36,530 nucleotides of DNA, from the NCBI GenBank assembly GCA_013698335.1, contig JACCVG010000055.1, positions 1 through 36,530 on the forward strand, written 5' to 3'. The position numbers and the translations under genes are program-made. The stretch comes from Thermoleophilaceae bacterium (GTDB taxonomy: Bacteria > Actinomycetota > Thermoleophilia > Solirubrobacterales > Thermoleophilaceae). Each line of letters starts with the position of its first letter. Position 1 is the first letter of the stretch. Positions 1 through 12,156 of the stretch are shown piece after piece. The notes under the pieces are model-generated. The model was given only the letters and a program-made list of their open reading frames with translations, was not told where the DNA came from and ran no database searches.

Positions 1-2
1 CG

Positions 3-2371
<2,369 letters not shown>

Positions 2372-2481
2372 GGGGTTCCTTTCGGCAAAGTCTTGAGGGC
2401 GGGCGCATTATGTCCACACCGGCGCGGTCCTCGCGGTCTGCCCGGACCGGGCGCGAGTGCCGCTGTGCGACGATCAGTCCG

Positions 2482-3648
2482 ATGTTCGGCGGCAGATCGA
2501 TCAAGCTCGTTGAACTGTTCGGCATCCGCATCGGCGTCGACCTGAGCTGGTTCATCGTCCTGTTCCTGATCATCTGGTCGCTGGCGATCGGCTACGGAGA
2601 GATCTACCCGGGCGACGAGTGGCTCTCGTTCGGGCTCGCGACCGCGAGCGCGCTGCTCTTCTTCGCGTCGGTCGTGCTGCACGAGCTCGGCCATGCGCTG
2701 ATTGCAATCCGTAACGGGATCGGGATCGTCGGAATCGACCTGTTCCTGTTCGGCGGCGTGGCGAAGATGCGTCGCGACACCGATTCGGCGGGCGTGGAGT
2801 TCCGCGTCGCGATCGCCGGGCCGCTCGTATCTCTGATGATCGTCGTCATCTGCGCGGGCGCCGGGGTCGGCCTCGTCGGCTTCGACGCGTTCCTGGCGGC
2901 GAACCCGTTCGCACCTCAAGGGGCCCCCGCGCCGGTCGTCGCGGTGCTCGCCTACCTGGCTTCGATCAACGCGCTCCTGCTCGCCTTCAACCTAATCCCC
3001 GGCTACCCACTCGACGGCGGGCGGATCGTCCGGGCGATCGCCTGGAAGATCACCGGCGACCGCACCCGAGCCACCCGCTTCGCGGCAACGATCGGCCGCG
3101 GGTTCTCCTACGTTCTGATCGCCCTCGGACTCTACGTGGCGATGATCGGCGACTTCTTCGGCGGCCTCTGGCTCGGAGTGATCGGCCTCTTTCTGGGCCA
3201 AGCGGCCCGCGGCAGCGTCCTTCAGACCGAGATCGCCTCCCAGCTCGACGGCCTGACGGTCGCCGACGTGATGGATTCCCAGCCGGTTGCCGTGCCGCTC
3301 GGGCTGACCCTCGACCGCACGCTCGACGAGTTCTTCCTGCGCTACCGCGAGGACTGGTTCCCAGTCGTCGACGAGGAAGGACGTCCGCTCGGGCTGATCA
3401 CACGCGAGGCGATCGAAGCGATCCCGGAGGAGCGGCACGCCACCGCGACCGCCGCCGAGGTCATCGCGCGGGATGAACTCGGCGGGCTCCAGGCACGACT
3501 CGACGAGCCGATCGAGGCGTTCATAGATCACCATCGCGACGGGCTCGCGCGGCTCGGCGCGGTGCTCGCTGTCGATGCGCACGGCATCCTCCGCGGGATC
3601 GTCACAACAGACCGGCTGCGCCGCGCACTTCGCCCAGCGGTTCGCTGA
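2482..3648 (+). CDS. Site-2 protease family (M50) zinc metalloprotease with CBS domains
   Basis: HELGHAL zinc motif, NLIPGYPLDGGRIVRA motif, several TM segments, C-terminal CBS-like repeats; likely start at MFGGRSIKLVELFGIRIGVDLSW. Confidence 0.88.
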   Translation: MFGGRSIKLVELFGIRIGVDLSWFIVLFLIIWSLAIGYGEIYPGDEWLSFGLATASALLFFASVVLHELGHALIAIRNGIGIVGIDLFLFGGVAKMRRDTDSAGVEFRVAIAGPLVSLMIVVICAGAGVGLVGFDAFLAANPFAPQGAPAPVVAVLAYLASINALLLAFNLIPGYPLDGGRIVRAIAWKITGDRTRATRFAATIGRGFSYVLIALGLYVAMIGDFFGGLWLGVIGLFLGQAARGSVLQTEIASQLDGLTVADVMDSQPVAVPLGLTLDRTLDEFFLRYREDWFPVVDEEGRPLGLITREAIEAIPEERHATATAAEVIARDELGGLQARLDEPIEAFIDHHRDGLARLGAVLAVDAHGILRGIVTTDRLRRALRPAVR

Positions 3649-3702
3649 AATACACTCCGCGCGCCCCTTCAGGCCCACCACCCACGGAGACCGCAGCACA
3701 GC

Positions 3703-5388
3703 ATGCCCCAGCACGACGTCCTCGTCATCGGCGCCGGCCTAGCCGGCCAGCGCGCCGCCCTCGCAGCCGCCGAGCAAGGCGTCTCGGTCGGGATCCTCTC
3801 CAAAGTTCACCCCGTCCGCTCCCACTCCAACGCCGCCCAGGGCGGGATCAACGCCGCGCTCAACCCCGAGGACAGCTGGGAGTCGCACGCCTTCGACACG
3901 GTCAAGGGCTCCGACTACCTCGGCGACCAGGACGCGATCGAGATCATGTGCCGCGAGGCGCCGGAGGAGATCCTGCGCCTCGAGCACCTCGGCGTGACCT
4001 TCCACCGCAATGCCGAGGGCAAGCTCGGGACGCGCGCCTTCGGCGGCGCCTCGGCCGCCCGCACCTACTACGTCGCCGACATCACCGGTCAGGCGATCCT
4101 GCACGTCCTCTACGAGCAGATGATGAAGCACTCAGACGACGTCGACCGCTTCGAGGAGTACTTCACGACCGCACTCGTGCAGGACGACGACGGCCGGATT
4201 GCCGGGTGCGTGGCTCGCAACATGCGCGACGGGACGATGGAACTGTTCACCGCCAAGAAGGTGATCCTCGCGAGCGGCGGCAACGGGCAGGTCTTCTCCC
4301 CCACGACCAACGCGCTGATCTGTACCGGGGACGGGATCGCGATGGCCTACCGCGTCGGCGCGCCGCTGATGGACATGGAGATGATTCAGTACCACCCGAC
4401 GACGCTCGCCGGGCTCGGCCTGCTGATCACCGAGGGCGCGCGCGGCGAGGGGGCCCACCTCTACAACGCCCAGGGCGAGCGGTTCATGGAGCGCTACGCG
4501 CCGAACAAGATGGAGCTCGCCTCGCGTGACGTCGTCTCGCGCGCCGAACAGACCGAGATAAACGAGGGCCGCGGCTTTCCCGACGGCACGGTCGCGCTTG
4601 ACATCACGGTCGTCCCGCGCAAGCGGATCCAGGAGGCACTGCGCGAGATCGTGCTCGTCGGCCGCGACTTCGCCAACGTCGACATCACCAAGGAACCGAT
4701 CCACATCAAGCCGGGTAACCACTACGTGATGGGTGGCGTACGCACCGACATCGACGGTCAGACCCCGGTTGAGAGCCTCTATGCCGCCGGCGAGGTCGCC
4801 TGCGTCTCGGTCCACGGCGGCAACCGGCTCGGCGCGAACTCGCTACTCGACACGCTGATCTTCGGCCGCCGCTCCGGCGAACACGCCGCGACCCAGGCCA
4901 AGCAGATGTCGATGCCAAGGCCCTCGACGGCCCACCTCGCCGACGAGCAGGCGCTGATCGCCGAGATCACCGGCCGCGACCGGACGGGCCGGCGCGTCTC
5001 GGAGATCAAGGCCGACCTTGGCGCCGTGATGGACAAGTACGCGGCCGTGTTCCGCGACGAAGAGGGCCTGACGATTGCGCTCGGCAGGATGCGCGAGCTC
5101 AAGGAAGAGGCCAAGACCGTTGCGACCGACGACAAGGGCACGGTCTTCAATCAGGACGTCCTCGGGGCGCTCGAGCTCGGCTTCATGCTCGACAACGCCG
5201 AGTGCATCGTGATGGGCGCGATCGAGCGCAAAGAGAGCCGCGGCGCGCAGTACCGCACCGACTACCCCGACCGCAACGATGAAGAGTGGATCAAGCACAT
5301 CAACCTCACGCGCAACGGCGACGGACCGGCGATCTCCTACTCGGATGTCACGATGACCCAGTGGGAGCCCCAGGAGAGGACCTACTAG
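3703..5388 (+). CDS. sdhA: Succinate dehydrogenase/fumarate reductase flavoprotein subunit
   Basis: [29 protein letters not shown] (FAD His motif), [30 protein letters not shown]. Confidence 0.95.
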   Translation: MPQHDVLVIGAGLAGQRAALAAAEQGVSVGILSKVHPVRSHSNAAQGGINAALNPEDSWESHAFDTVKGSDYLGDQDAIEIMCREAPEEILRLEHLGVTFHRNAEGKLGTRAFGGASAARTYYVADITGQAILHVLYEQMMKHSDDVDRFEEYFTTALVQDDDGRIAGCVARNMRDGTMELFTAKKVILASGGNGQVFSPTTNALICTGDGIAMAYRVGAPLMDMEMIQYHPTTLAGLGLLITEGARGEGAHLYNAQGERFMERYAPNKMELASRDVVSRAEQTEINEGRGFPDGTVALDITVVPRKRIQEALREIVLVGRDFANVDITKEPIHIKPGNHYVMGGVRTDIDGQTPVESLYAAGEVACVSVHGGNRLGANSLLDTLIFGRRSGEHAATQAKQMSMPRPSTAHLADEQALIAEITGRDRTGRRVSEIKADLGAVMDKYAAVFRDEEGLTIALGRMRELKEEAKTVATDDKGTVFNQDVLGALELGFMLDNAECIVMGAIERKESRGAQYRTDYPDRNDEEWIKHINLTRNGDGPAISYSDVTMTQWEPQERTY

Positions 5389-5449
5389 CCGATGAGACCA
5401 CGCATCACATGGAACGCCGCGAGGCACTACCCCGGTGGGGTCTAGCGAG

Positions 5450-6562
5450 ATGAGCGCCTACACCCTGAAGATCCGCCGCTTCGACCCCGAGACCGGGGAC
5501 ACCGCGCGCTGGCAGGACTTCGACGTCGACCTCGCTCCCGAGCGCTCAGTGCTCGACGGGATCCTGCAAGCCAAGGACCGCGAGGACGCCTCGATTTGGA
5601 TCCGCTGCTCCTGCCGCGCCGCGATCTGCGGCTCCTGCTCGGTCAAGATCAACGGCAAGACCGGCCTCGCCTGCAACACGCGGATCTCGGACGCGGCGGC
5701 GGACGCCAAGAACGGCTCGATCGTCGTCGAGCCGATGGGCAACATGCCCGTCATCAAGGACCTGATCGTGGACATGGACGCAGTCCATTGGAAGAAGGTC
5801 CAGCGGGTGATCCCGTGGCTGCTGCCCGAGGGCGATCCGCCCGAGCGCGAGTACATCGTGCCGGCCGAGTCGATGATCGACATCACCCAGTCGATGGCCT
5901 GCATCCAGTGCGGCGCCTGCGTCGGAGCCTGCCTGTCGCTCGAGGTCGACCCGGACTTCATCGGTCCGGCCGCACTGGCAAAGGCCTACCGGTTCGTCGG
6001 CGACCCGCGCGACGGCGCCACCGAGGACCGGTTGGTCGACCTCGCCGAGGATCCCCACGGCCTCTATGACTGCACCCACTGCTTCGCCTGCGTAGAGGTC
6101 TGCCCCAAGGACGTCGCGCCGATGAACCAGATCATGCGGATGCGCCGCCAGGCGACATCGGACTACGAGATCAAGGACAACAACAACGGCTACGGCCACG
6201 AGAAGGCCTTCGTCGGGCTGATCGAGAAGTACGGAACGCTGCACGAAGCCCAGCTGCTGCCGCGCTCCTTCGGCGACGGCAGCCTCGTCAAGGGACAGAC
6301 CGATCCGAAGGCCGTCAAACAGCTCGTCGAGGCGCTGCCGACCGCGATCCGCGGGGTCAAGTCCGGCAAGGTCTCGCCGCTCAAGGCGCTCATCCACCAC
6401 AAGCTGCCCGACCAGAAGCAGGTGCGCCGGATCTTTCACGAGATCGAATCCAAGGACGAGCGGCTGGAACTGAACATGTACATCGTCGGCGAGGTCGGCG
6501 GCTCCAATCCCGACCTCGACGAGACGGCGCCCGCGATGGGCGAGACAGGAGACGAAGGATGA
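5450..6562 (+). CDS. sdhB: Succinate dehydrogenase/fumarate reductase iron-sulfur subunit
   Basis: CSCRAAICGSCSVKING 2Fe-2S ligands and CIQCGACVGAC / CTHCFACVEVCPKDVAP. Confidence 0.93.
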   Translation: MSAYTLKIRRFDPETGDTARWQDFDVDLAPERSVLDGILQAKDREDASIWIRCSCRAAICGSCSVKINGKTGLACNTRISDAAADAKNGSIVVEPMGNMPVIKDLIVDMDAVHWKKVQRVIPWLLPEGDPPEREYIVPAESMIDITQSMACIQCGACVGACLSLEVDPDFIGPAALAKAYRFVGDPRDGATEDRLVDLAEDPHGLYDCTHCFACVEVCPKDVAPMNQIMRMRRQATSDYEIKDNNNGYGHEKAFVGLIEKYGTLHEAQLLPRSFGDGSLVKGQTDPKAVKQLVEALPTAIRGVKSGKVSPLKALIHHKLPDQKQVRRIFHEIESKDERLELNMYIVGEVGGSNPDLDETAPAMGETGDEG

Positions 6563-7461
6563 AGGTCGCCTACTGGCCCGGCTGTGTCTCGCGTGGCTTC
6601 ACCCCCGAACTGCACGGCTCGATGGCCGCGGTCGCTCCGCTGCTCGACATCGAGCTCGTCGAGCTCGACCGGGCGAACTGCTGCGGCGCGGGCGTGATCG
6701 CCGAGCACAACCAGGAGCTCGTCGACTCGCTCAACGCGCGCACCTTCGCGATGGCCCAGGGCGTCGAGGGCGCGATCGGCATGATGAACATCTGCTCGAC
6801 CTGCCAGGGCGCGCAGACCGAGTGCAAAGAGCGTCTCGACGCCGATGAGGCGTACCGCGATCACGTCAACGGCCACCTCACTCCCGAGGGCCTCGCCTAC
6901 AAGCGCTCCGGTGCCTGGTGGAACAAGAACTTCCTCTGGCTGCTGGTCGAGGAGATCGGGCTCGACGCGCTCCGTGAGCGGGTCGTCCGCCCGCTCGAAG
7001 GGCTCCGCGTCGCGCCGTTCTACGGCTGCTACATCGTCCGCCCGACCGAGCGCCTCGGCTACCACGAGCATCCCGAGCGCGACGGCTACCTCGAGCAGGT
7101 GATCGAGGCGATCGGCGCGACGCCGGTCGAATACGCCGGCAGCCACAAGTGCTGTGGCTTCCCGGTCATCACGATGAATCGCGAGACCTCGCTGCGCCAG
7201 TCGGGCCGTCACATGGCGGACGCGATCGACGCCGGAGCCGACTGCGTGGTCACTCCCTGCCCGCTCTGCCACCTCAACCTCGACCTGCAGCAGCCGGATG
7301 CGGCCAGGTACGTCGAGCGCGATCTCGGCATGCCAGTTCTGCACTTCCCGCAGATGATCGGGCTGGCGCTCGGCATCGACCCGAAGACCCTCGGCCTCAA
7401 CAAGCACGTCGTCAAGACCGGCGCGGTTCAACGCAAGGTCGCCGAACTCACCGCGGCGTAA
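6559..7461 (+). CDS. CoB-CoM heterodisulfide reductase B-like / SdhE-type subunit with two CCG domains
   Basis: YWPGCVSRG...NCCGAGV...CSTCQGA and FYGCYIVRP...KCCGFPV...CPLCHLNL; ATG overlaps sdhB stop. Confidence 0.88.
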   Translation: MKVAYWPGCVSRGFTPELHGSMAAVAPLLDIELVELDRANCCGAGVIAEHNQELVDSLNARTFAMAQGVEGAIGMMNICSTCQGAQTECKERLDADEAYRDHVNGHLTPEGLAYKRSGAWWNKNFLWLLVEEIGLDALRERVVRPLEGLRVAPFYGCYIVRPTERLGYHEHPERDGYLEQVIEAIGATPVEYAGSHKCCGFPVITMNRETSLRQSGRHMADAIDAGADCVVTPCPLCHLNLDLQQPDAARYVERDLGMPVLHFPQMIGLALGIDPKTLGLNKHVVKTGAVQRKVAELTAA

Positions 7462-7474
7462 TAGGCTCCCGCCG

Positions 7475-7816
7475 ATGGCCGAGCCGATGAAGACCGCGCT
7501 GGCGACCGGGCTCGACCCGCGTCGCCCGCTACACCGCAACCGCTTCAACGAGTACTTCGTCTTCCTCGCCTCGGCGACCGGCGCGACCATCCAGGTGCCG
7601 GTCGTGATGCTCGTGCTGTCGCTCGTGATCGGCAAGCTCGACCTCGTCACCTACCTCGCGATCAGCGTCGCGATCGAGCTGTTCATCATCTTCGCGCTGG
7701 CGCGCCCGATGATGAAGCCGAAGGAGGCCGTCAGCTGGGCGCTGCTGTGGGCGGCGAGCACCGCGGTCTTCGGGTTCTTCTTCTACTACCTGGTCATCGA
7801 CAACCTGATCGCGTAG
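7475..7816 (+). CDS. Small integral membrane protein (about 3 TM), unknown function, same strand after sdhABE
   Basis: 113 aa, hydrophobic segments IQVPVVMLVLSLVIG, YLAISVAIELFIIFALA, ALLWAASTAVFGFFFYYLVI; 13 nt after the CCG gene. Confidence 0.75.
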   Translation: MAEPMKTALATGLDPRRPLHRNRFNEYFVFLASATGATIQVPVVMLVLSLVIGKLDLVTYLAISVAIELFIIFALARPMMKPKEAVSWALLWAASTAVFGFFFYYLVIDNLIA

Positions 7817-7902
7817 GCGCGTGGCTCGTCGGGCCGCCTCGCCGGGCGCTCCGCGACGGCTGCTCGCGGACGGAGCCGAAGACCGCGGCGTCTAGCAGGT
7901 GC

Positions 7903-8925
7903 CTAGGCGCGAGCGCTGAGCAACCCGCGCTCGATCAGCAGCTCTCCGAGCTGGACCGTGTTGGTTGCGGCGCCCTTGCGGAGGTTGTCGCCGACGACCC
8001 AGAGGTTGAGCGTCCGCTCCGCCGATTCATCGGTCCGGATCCGGCCGACCAGCACTTCGTCCTGGCCGGCGGCATCGGTCGCGAGCGGGTAGAGAGCGTC
8101 ACCGGGGCGGTCGACGACCGCCAGGCCCGGCGCCTCGGAGAGCAGATCGCGGCAACCCTCGGGGCTCAGTGGCTCGCGGGTCCGGATGTTGACCGACTCC
8201 GAATGGCCTGTGAACACCGGGACCCGGACGCAGGTCGCCGAAACCGGTAGATCGGGGCGGCCGAGGATCTTGCGTGTCTCGCCGATGACCTTGCGCTCCT
8301 CCGTTGTGTACGGGTCGCCGTCCTTGAAGGTCTCGACCTGGGGGATCACGTTGAACGCGATCCGGTGGGGATAGATCTCGGGCGCGGGCAGCTCGGCTCC
8401 CTCGAGCACGGCGCGCGCCTGCGCACGCAGCTCCTCGACGGCCTTCTGGCCGGTGCCCGAGACGGCCTGATAGGTCGACACGACGAGCCGCTCGATCCCG
8501 ACCGCTCGCTCGATCGGCGCCAGCGCCACCAGCAGCACCATCGCCGTGCAGTTGGGGTTCGCGACGATCCCTTGATGACCGTCGAGTGCCTCCGGATTGA
8601 CCTCGGCGACGACCAGCGGGACTTCGTCGTGCATCCGCCACTCCGAGGAGTTGTCGACCGCGACTGCGCCCGCGTCTCGAAACCGGGGGGCCCATTCGCG
8701 GCTGATCGATGAACCTGCGCTGAACAACGCGAGATCGAAGCCGGCGATCGCCTGCTCACTGAGCGGCTCGACCGTCAGCGTGTTCTGGCCGAACGGCAGC
8801 TGCCGGCCGGCCGAGCGCTCGGAAGCGAACGCGACGACCTCATCGGCCGGGAAGTTCCGCGCGCCCATGATCGCGAGCATCGTCGTCCCCACGGCGCCGG
8901 TGGCGCCCACGACAGCGACGCGCAT
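7903..8925 (-). CDS. asd: Aspartate-semialdehyde dehydrogenase
   Basis: VAVVGATGAVG, SAGSSISREWAPRF, NPNCTAM, STYQAVSGTGQKAV. Confidence 0.95.
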   Translation of the reverse strand: MRVAVVGATGAVGTTMLAIMGARNFPADEVVAFASERSAGRQLPFGQNTLTVEPLSEQAIAGFDLALFSAGSSISREWAPRFRDAGAVAVDNSSEWRMHDEVPLVVAEVNPEALDGHQGIVANPNCTAMVLLVALAPIERAVGIERLVVSTYQAVSGTGQKAVEELRAQARAVLEGAELPAPEIYPHRIAFNVIPQVETFKDGDPYTTEERKVIGETRKILGRPDLPVSATCVRVPVFTGHSESVNIRTREPLSPEGCRDLLSEAPGLAVVDRPGDALYPLATDAAGQDEVLVGRIRTDESAERTLNLWVVGDNLRKGAATNTVQLGELLIERGLLSARA

Positions 8926-10238
8926 CAGGAGGGCTCGGGCGGCACGATCGGACGATGGTCGCCGGCAACATCTTCAGGGAGGATCGCGTCGGCGTCGAGC
9001 TCGAAGGCGGCGTGCCAGCCCTGGACCGCCCGCTCGACGTCACTCTCGGCCACGACGCAGGAGATCTTGATCGGCGAGGTCGAGATCATCCGGATGTTGA
9101 CGCCCGCGGCGCCGAGCACACTGAAGGCCTTTGCCGCCACTCCGGGGTGACTGCGCATTCCCGCGCCGACCAGCGACACCTTGCCCATCTCGCCGTCCGT
9201 GTGGATTCCGCCGATTCCGAGCTCGGCCTTGAGCACCTCGAGCGCATCGACTGCGGCTCGGGTATCGGCCCGCGGGACGGTGAACGACATGTCGGCTCGC
9301 CCACCCTCTTCGTGGGGCTCGTTTTGGATGATCATGTCGACGTTGACCTCGGCGGCGGCGAGCGCCGTCAGGACGGTGCCGGCGACGCCCGGCGTGTCGG
9401 GCAGATCGGTGAGGGTGATGCGCGCCTCGTCGGTCGAGTGAGTCACCGCTGTGACAAGTGGTCGTTCCATGGTCTCGTCTTCTCCGACAACGAAGGTACC
9501 GGGTGCGTCATCGAAGCTCGACCGACAGTGGATCCGGACGCCGTGGTTGCGCGCGTACTCCACCGAACGTAGCTGGAGCACGCCCGCCCCGGAGGCCGAC
9601 ATCTCGAGCATCTCGTCGAACGAGACGACCGGCAGCTTGCGCGCTCGCGGCACCAGCCTCGGATCTGCGCTGAACACGCCGGCTACATCGGTGTAGATCT
9701 CGCAGAACTCCGAAAAAAAAAAAAAAAACAGGGCCACCGCCGTCGTATCGGAGCCGCCGCGCCCGAGGGTCGTCACGTCCTGGGCGGTCGAGACCCCCTG
9801 GAATCCGGCGACCAGGACGACCTTGCCGGCGTCGAGTGCAGCGAGGATCCGGTCGGCGCGGACCTCGAGAATCCGCGCCCGGGTGTGGGAGGTGTCGGTG
9901 AGGATCCCCGCCTGAGAGCCGGTCAGGGAGATCGCGTCGTGGCCGAGGTCCTTGATCACCATCGCGGCGAGCGCGCAAGAGATTCGTTCGCCGGTCGAGA
10001 GCAACATATCCATCTCGCGCGGGTCGGGTCGATCTGAGACCTCCTGCGCCATCGCCACGAGCTGATCGGTTGTCTTACCACGCGCCGAGAGCACGGCGAC
10101 GACGCGATTGCCCGCCTCGACCGAACTGACGATCCGGCCGGCGGCGCGCTTGATCCGCTCGGCGTCGGCCACCGAGGTGCCGCCGAACTTCATGACGACG
10201 GTCTGCTCCGGGGAATTGGTTGCGGTTGCCGCTGACAC
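8925..10238 (-). CDS. lysC: Aspartate kinase with ACT domains; contains an anomalous Phe run
   Basis: VVMKFGGTSVADAERIKRAA, GRGGSDTTAVAL, CEIYTDVAGVFSADPR; GTG start at 10238 avoids overlap with the divergent gene (ORF track starts at 10310); TGATG overlap with asd. Confidence 0.92.
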   Translation of the reverse strand: MSAATATNSPEQTVVMKFGGTSVADAERIKRAAGRIVSSVEAGNRVVAVLSARGKTTDQLVAMAQEVSDRPDPREMDMLLSTGERISCALAAMVIKDLGHDAISLTGSQAGILTDTSHTRARILEVRADRILAALDAGKVVLVAGFQGVSTAQDVTTLGRGGSDTTAVALFFFFFSEFCEIYTDVAGVFSADPRLVPRARKLPVVSFDEMLEMSASGAGVLQLRSVEYARNHGVRIHCRSSFDDAPGTFVVGEDETMERPLVTAVTHSTDEARITLTDLPDTPGVAGTVLTALAAAEVNVDMIIQNEPHEEGGRADMSFTVPRADTRAAVDALEVLKAELGIGGIHTDGEMGKVSLVGAGMRSHPGVAAKAFSVLGAAGVNIRMISTSPIKISCVVAESDVERAVQGWHAAFELDADAILPEDVAGDHRPIVPPEPS

Positions 10239-10263
10239 GGACGGCGAAAGATAGCCTCCGGTC

Positions 10264-11520
10264 ATGCCCCCCCACCGTCTGCGAGGCATCCCCCGGGGCC
10301 GGATCCTCACGATCGGGGCCCTGATGGTGTTGGCGGCGGTGACGGTCCTCGCGGGTGCGCTGGTCGGAGCTCAGACCGAGCGGACGCCCGGTCCCGCTGC
10401 CGGATCCGAGGGTGGTGGACTTGGGGCGCGCGAACCAGGCCGCTCTTCCTTCCTGGCCCAGATGATCCCTCCCCCGGCCGAGCAGCCCGAGGCCTCGGCC
10501 GAGAAGCCCAGCAGCGTTGAGGAGCTCGTCTCGCGGCTGCCGCTCGAGCGCAAGGTCGCCCAGCTGTTCCTGCTGGGCTTCGAGGGCGACGACAAGCGCT
10601 CGCCGCTGTTTGAGGACCTCGAGGACCGCGACATCGGCGGCGTCGTTTTCTCCGAGCGGAACTATCGAAAGCCGAAGCAGATCGAGCAGCTCACGAGCGA
10701 GATCGCGGCGACCGCCAAGAGCGAGCGCCACGTCGCCACGCTGTTGCTCGCCCGTCAGGCGGGTGGCGATGAATCGGCGTTCGCGGACCTCCCCCCGAAG
10801 CTTCCGCCCGCGCGGATCAAGTCGGCCGACGAAGCGGGCCGGATCATGCGAATGACGGCCGAGGTGCTCGAGGGGATCGGGCTCGACGGCGTGCTCGGTC
10901 CAACGATCGACATCGGCGCGGTCGGCGGGCCGATCGGAGAGGCCGCCTTCTCCGACGACGTGGAGCAAGTGGTCCTCTACGCGCGAGCCGTGGTCGAGGC
11001 AGCCGAGAAGGCCGGGATCGTCTCGGCCCCCGGCCGCTTCCCTGGGCTGGGGGCCGCCTCGCAGGAGCCCGATCGCGGTCCGGCGACGGTCGGCCTGGGG
11101 CTCGATGAGCTCAAGCTCCGCGACCTGCTCCCGTTCCAGGCGGCGATCGAGGTCGGTGCACCGGCGATCGTCGTCGGCCCGGGCACCTACGCGAGCGATG
11201 ACTTCGTGACCCCCGCCTCGCAGTCGCAGGAGCTGATGGTTGGGCTGTTGCGAGACGAGCTCGGCTTCGAGGGGGTCGCGATCGCGGAAAACCTCTCCTC
11301 TCCCGCGATCACCTCGCTCGGCTCGATTCCCGACGCGGCGGTCGCGAGCTTGATCGCCGGAGCCGACATGCTCGAGATCGCGGGTCCACGCGGCGATCAG
11401 GAGGCCGCCTACATAGCCGTCCTGAACGCGGCGCGCCGGGGCGCCATCCCCCGCGAGCGGATCGACCAGGCGCTGCTCCGCGTACTGCGGCTCAAGCGAT
11501 CCGTGGGGCTGGTGAAGTAG
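10264..11520 (+). CDS. Membrane-anchored/secreted glycoside hydrolase family 3-like protein, probably catalytically inactive
   Basis: N-terminal TM; GH3/NagZ-type layout (LPLERKVAQLFLLGFEG, DLLPFQAAIEVGAPAIVV, LLRDELGFEGVAI) with degenerate catalytic motifs. Confidence 0.8.
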   Translation: MPPHRLRGIPRGRILTIGALMVLAAVTVLAGALVGAQTERTPGPAAGSEGGGLGAREPGRSSFLAQMIPPPAEQPEASAEKPSSVEELVSRLPLERKVAQLFLLGFEGDDKRSPLFEDLEDRDIGGVVFSERNYRKPKQIEQLTSEIAATAKSERHVATLLLARQAGGDESAFADLPPKLPPARIKSADEAGRIMRMTAEVLEGIGLDGVLGPTIDIGAVGGPIGEAAFSDDVEQVVLYARAVVEAAEKAGIVSAPGRFPGLGAASQEPDRGPATVGLGLDELKLRDLLPFQAAIEVGAPAIVVGPGTYASDDFVTPASQSQELMVGLLRDELGFEGVAIAENLSSPAITSLGSIPDAAVASLIAGADMLEIAGPRGDQEAAYIAVLNAARRGAIPRERIDQALLRVLRLKRSVGLVK

Positions 11521-11526
11521 ACCCGG

Positions 11527-12126
11527 CTACGCAGAGGTGCGGCCGCGGAAGGCGCGACCGAGCGTCATCTCATCCGCGTACTCGAGGTCGGCGCCGACCG
11601 GGAGCCCGCTCGCGAGCCGCGTCACCGTCACGGTCGGCGCTCGCTCGCGAACACCGTCGGCGATAAACAGCGCTGTCGCCTCTCCGGTGGTCGTCGGGTT
11701 GGTCGCGATGACGACTTCGCCGATGCCCCCCGCCGCAACCCGCGTGAGCAGCTCCTCGATGTGGAGATCCTCGGGATCGACGCCGTCGATCGGCGAGAGC
11801 GCCCCGCCCAGCACGTGGTAGCGGCCGTGGTACTCGTTGGTCCGCTCGACCGGGATCACGTCGCTGGGCTCCTCGACCACGCAGATGACGTCGCTCTCGC
11901 GACGCGGGTCCTCGCAGATCCGGCACTGGGGGCCGACGGCGAGGTTGAAGCAGATCTCGCAGAGCCCGACTGTCTCCTTGACCTCCTTGATCGCCTCGGC
12001 CAGCGCGAGCGCCTCCTCCTCGGAGGCGCGCAGCAGATGGAACGCAAGCCGCTGAGCGGTCCGCTGCCCGATTCCTGGCAGCCGCGCGAGCTCGGTGATC
12101 AGACGATTGACGGGCGGGGCGAACAC
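11527..12126 (-). CDS. recR: Recombination mediator protein RecR
   Basis: LARLPGIGQRTAQRLAFHLL, CEICFNLAVGPQCRIC zinc finger, Toprim-like VVEEPSDVIPVERT, GEATALFIAD. Confidence 0.95.
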   Translation of the reverse strand: MFAPPVNRLITELARLPGIGQRTAQRLAFHLLRASEEEALALAEAIKEVKETVGLCEICFNLAVGPQCRICEDPRRESDVICVVEEPSDVIPVERTNEYHGRYHVLGGALSPIDGVDPEDLHIEELLTRVAAGGIGEVVIATNPTTTGEATALFIADGVRERAPTVTVTRLASGLPVGADLEYADEMTLGRAFRGRTSA

Positions 12127-12156
12127 GACCGCCGAGCTTAGAGCGGAGTGCGGCGG

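Noticed and set aside
6436-7650. 404-aa minus-strand ORF
   Set aside because: Antisense to the CCG-domain gene and flanks; no recognisable domain.
10239-10310. Upstream extension of lysC to 10310
   Set aside because: Would overlap the divergent GH3-like gene; a GTG at 10238 gives a shorter leader before VVMKFGGTSV.
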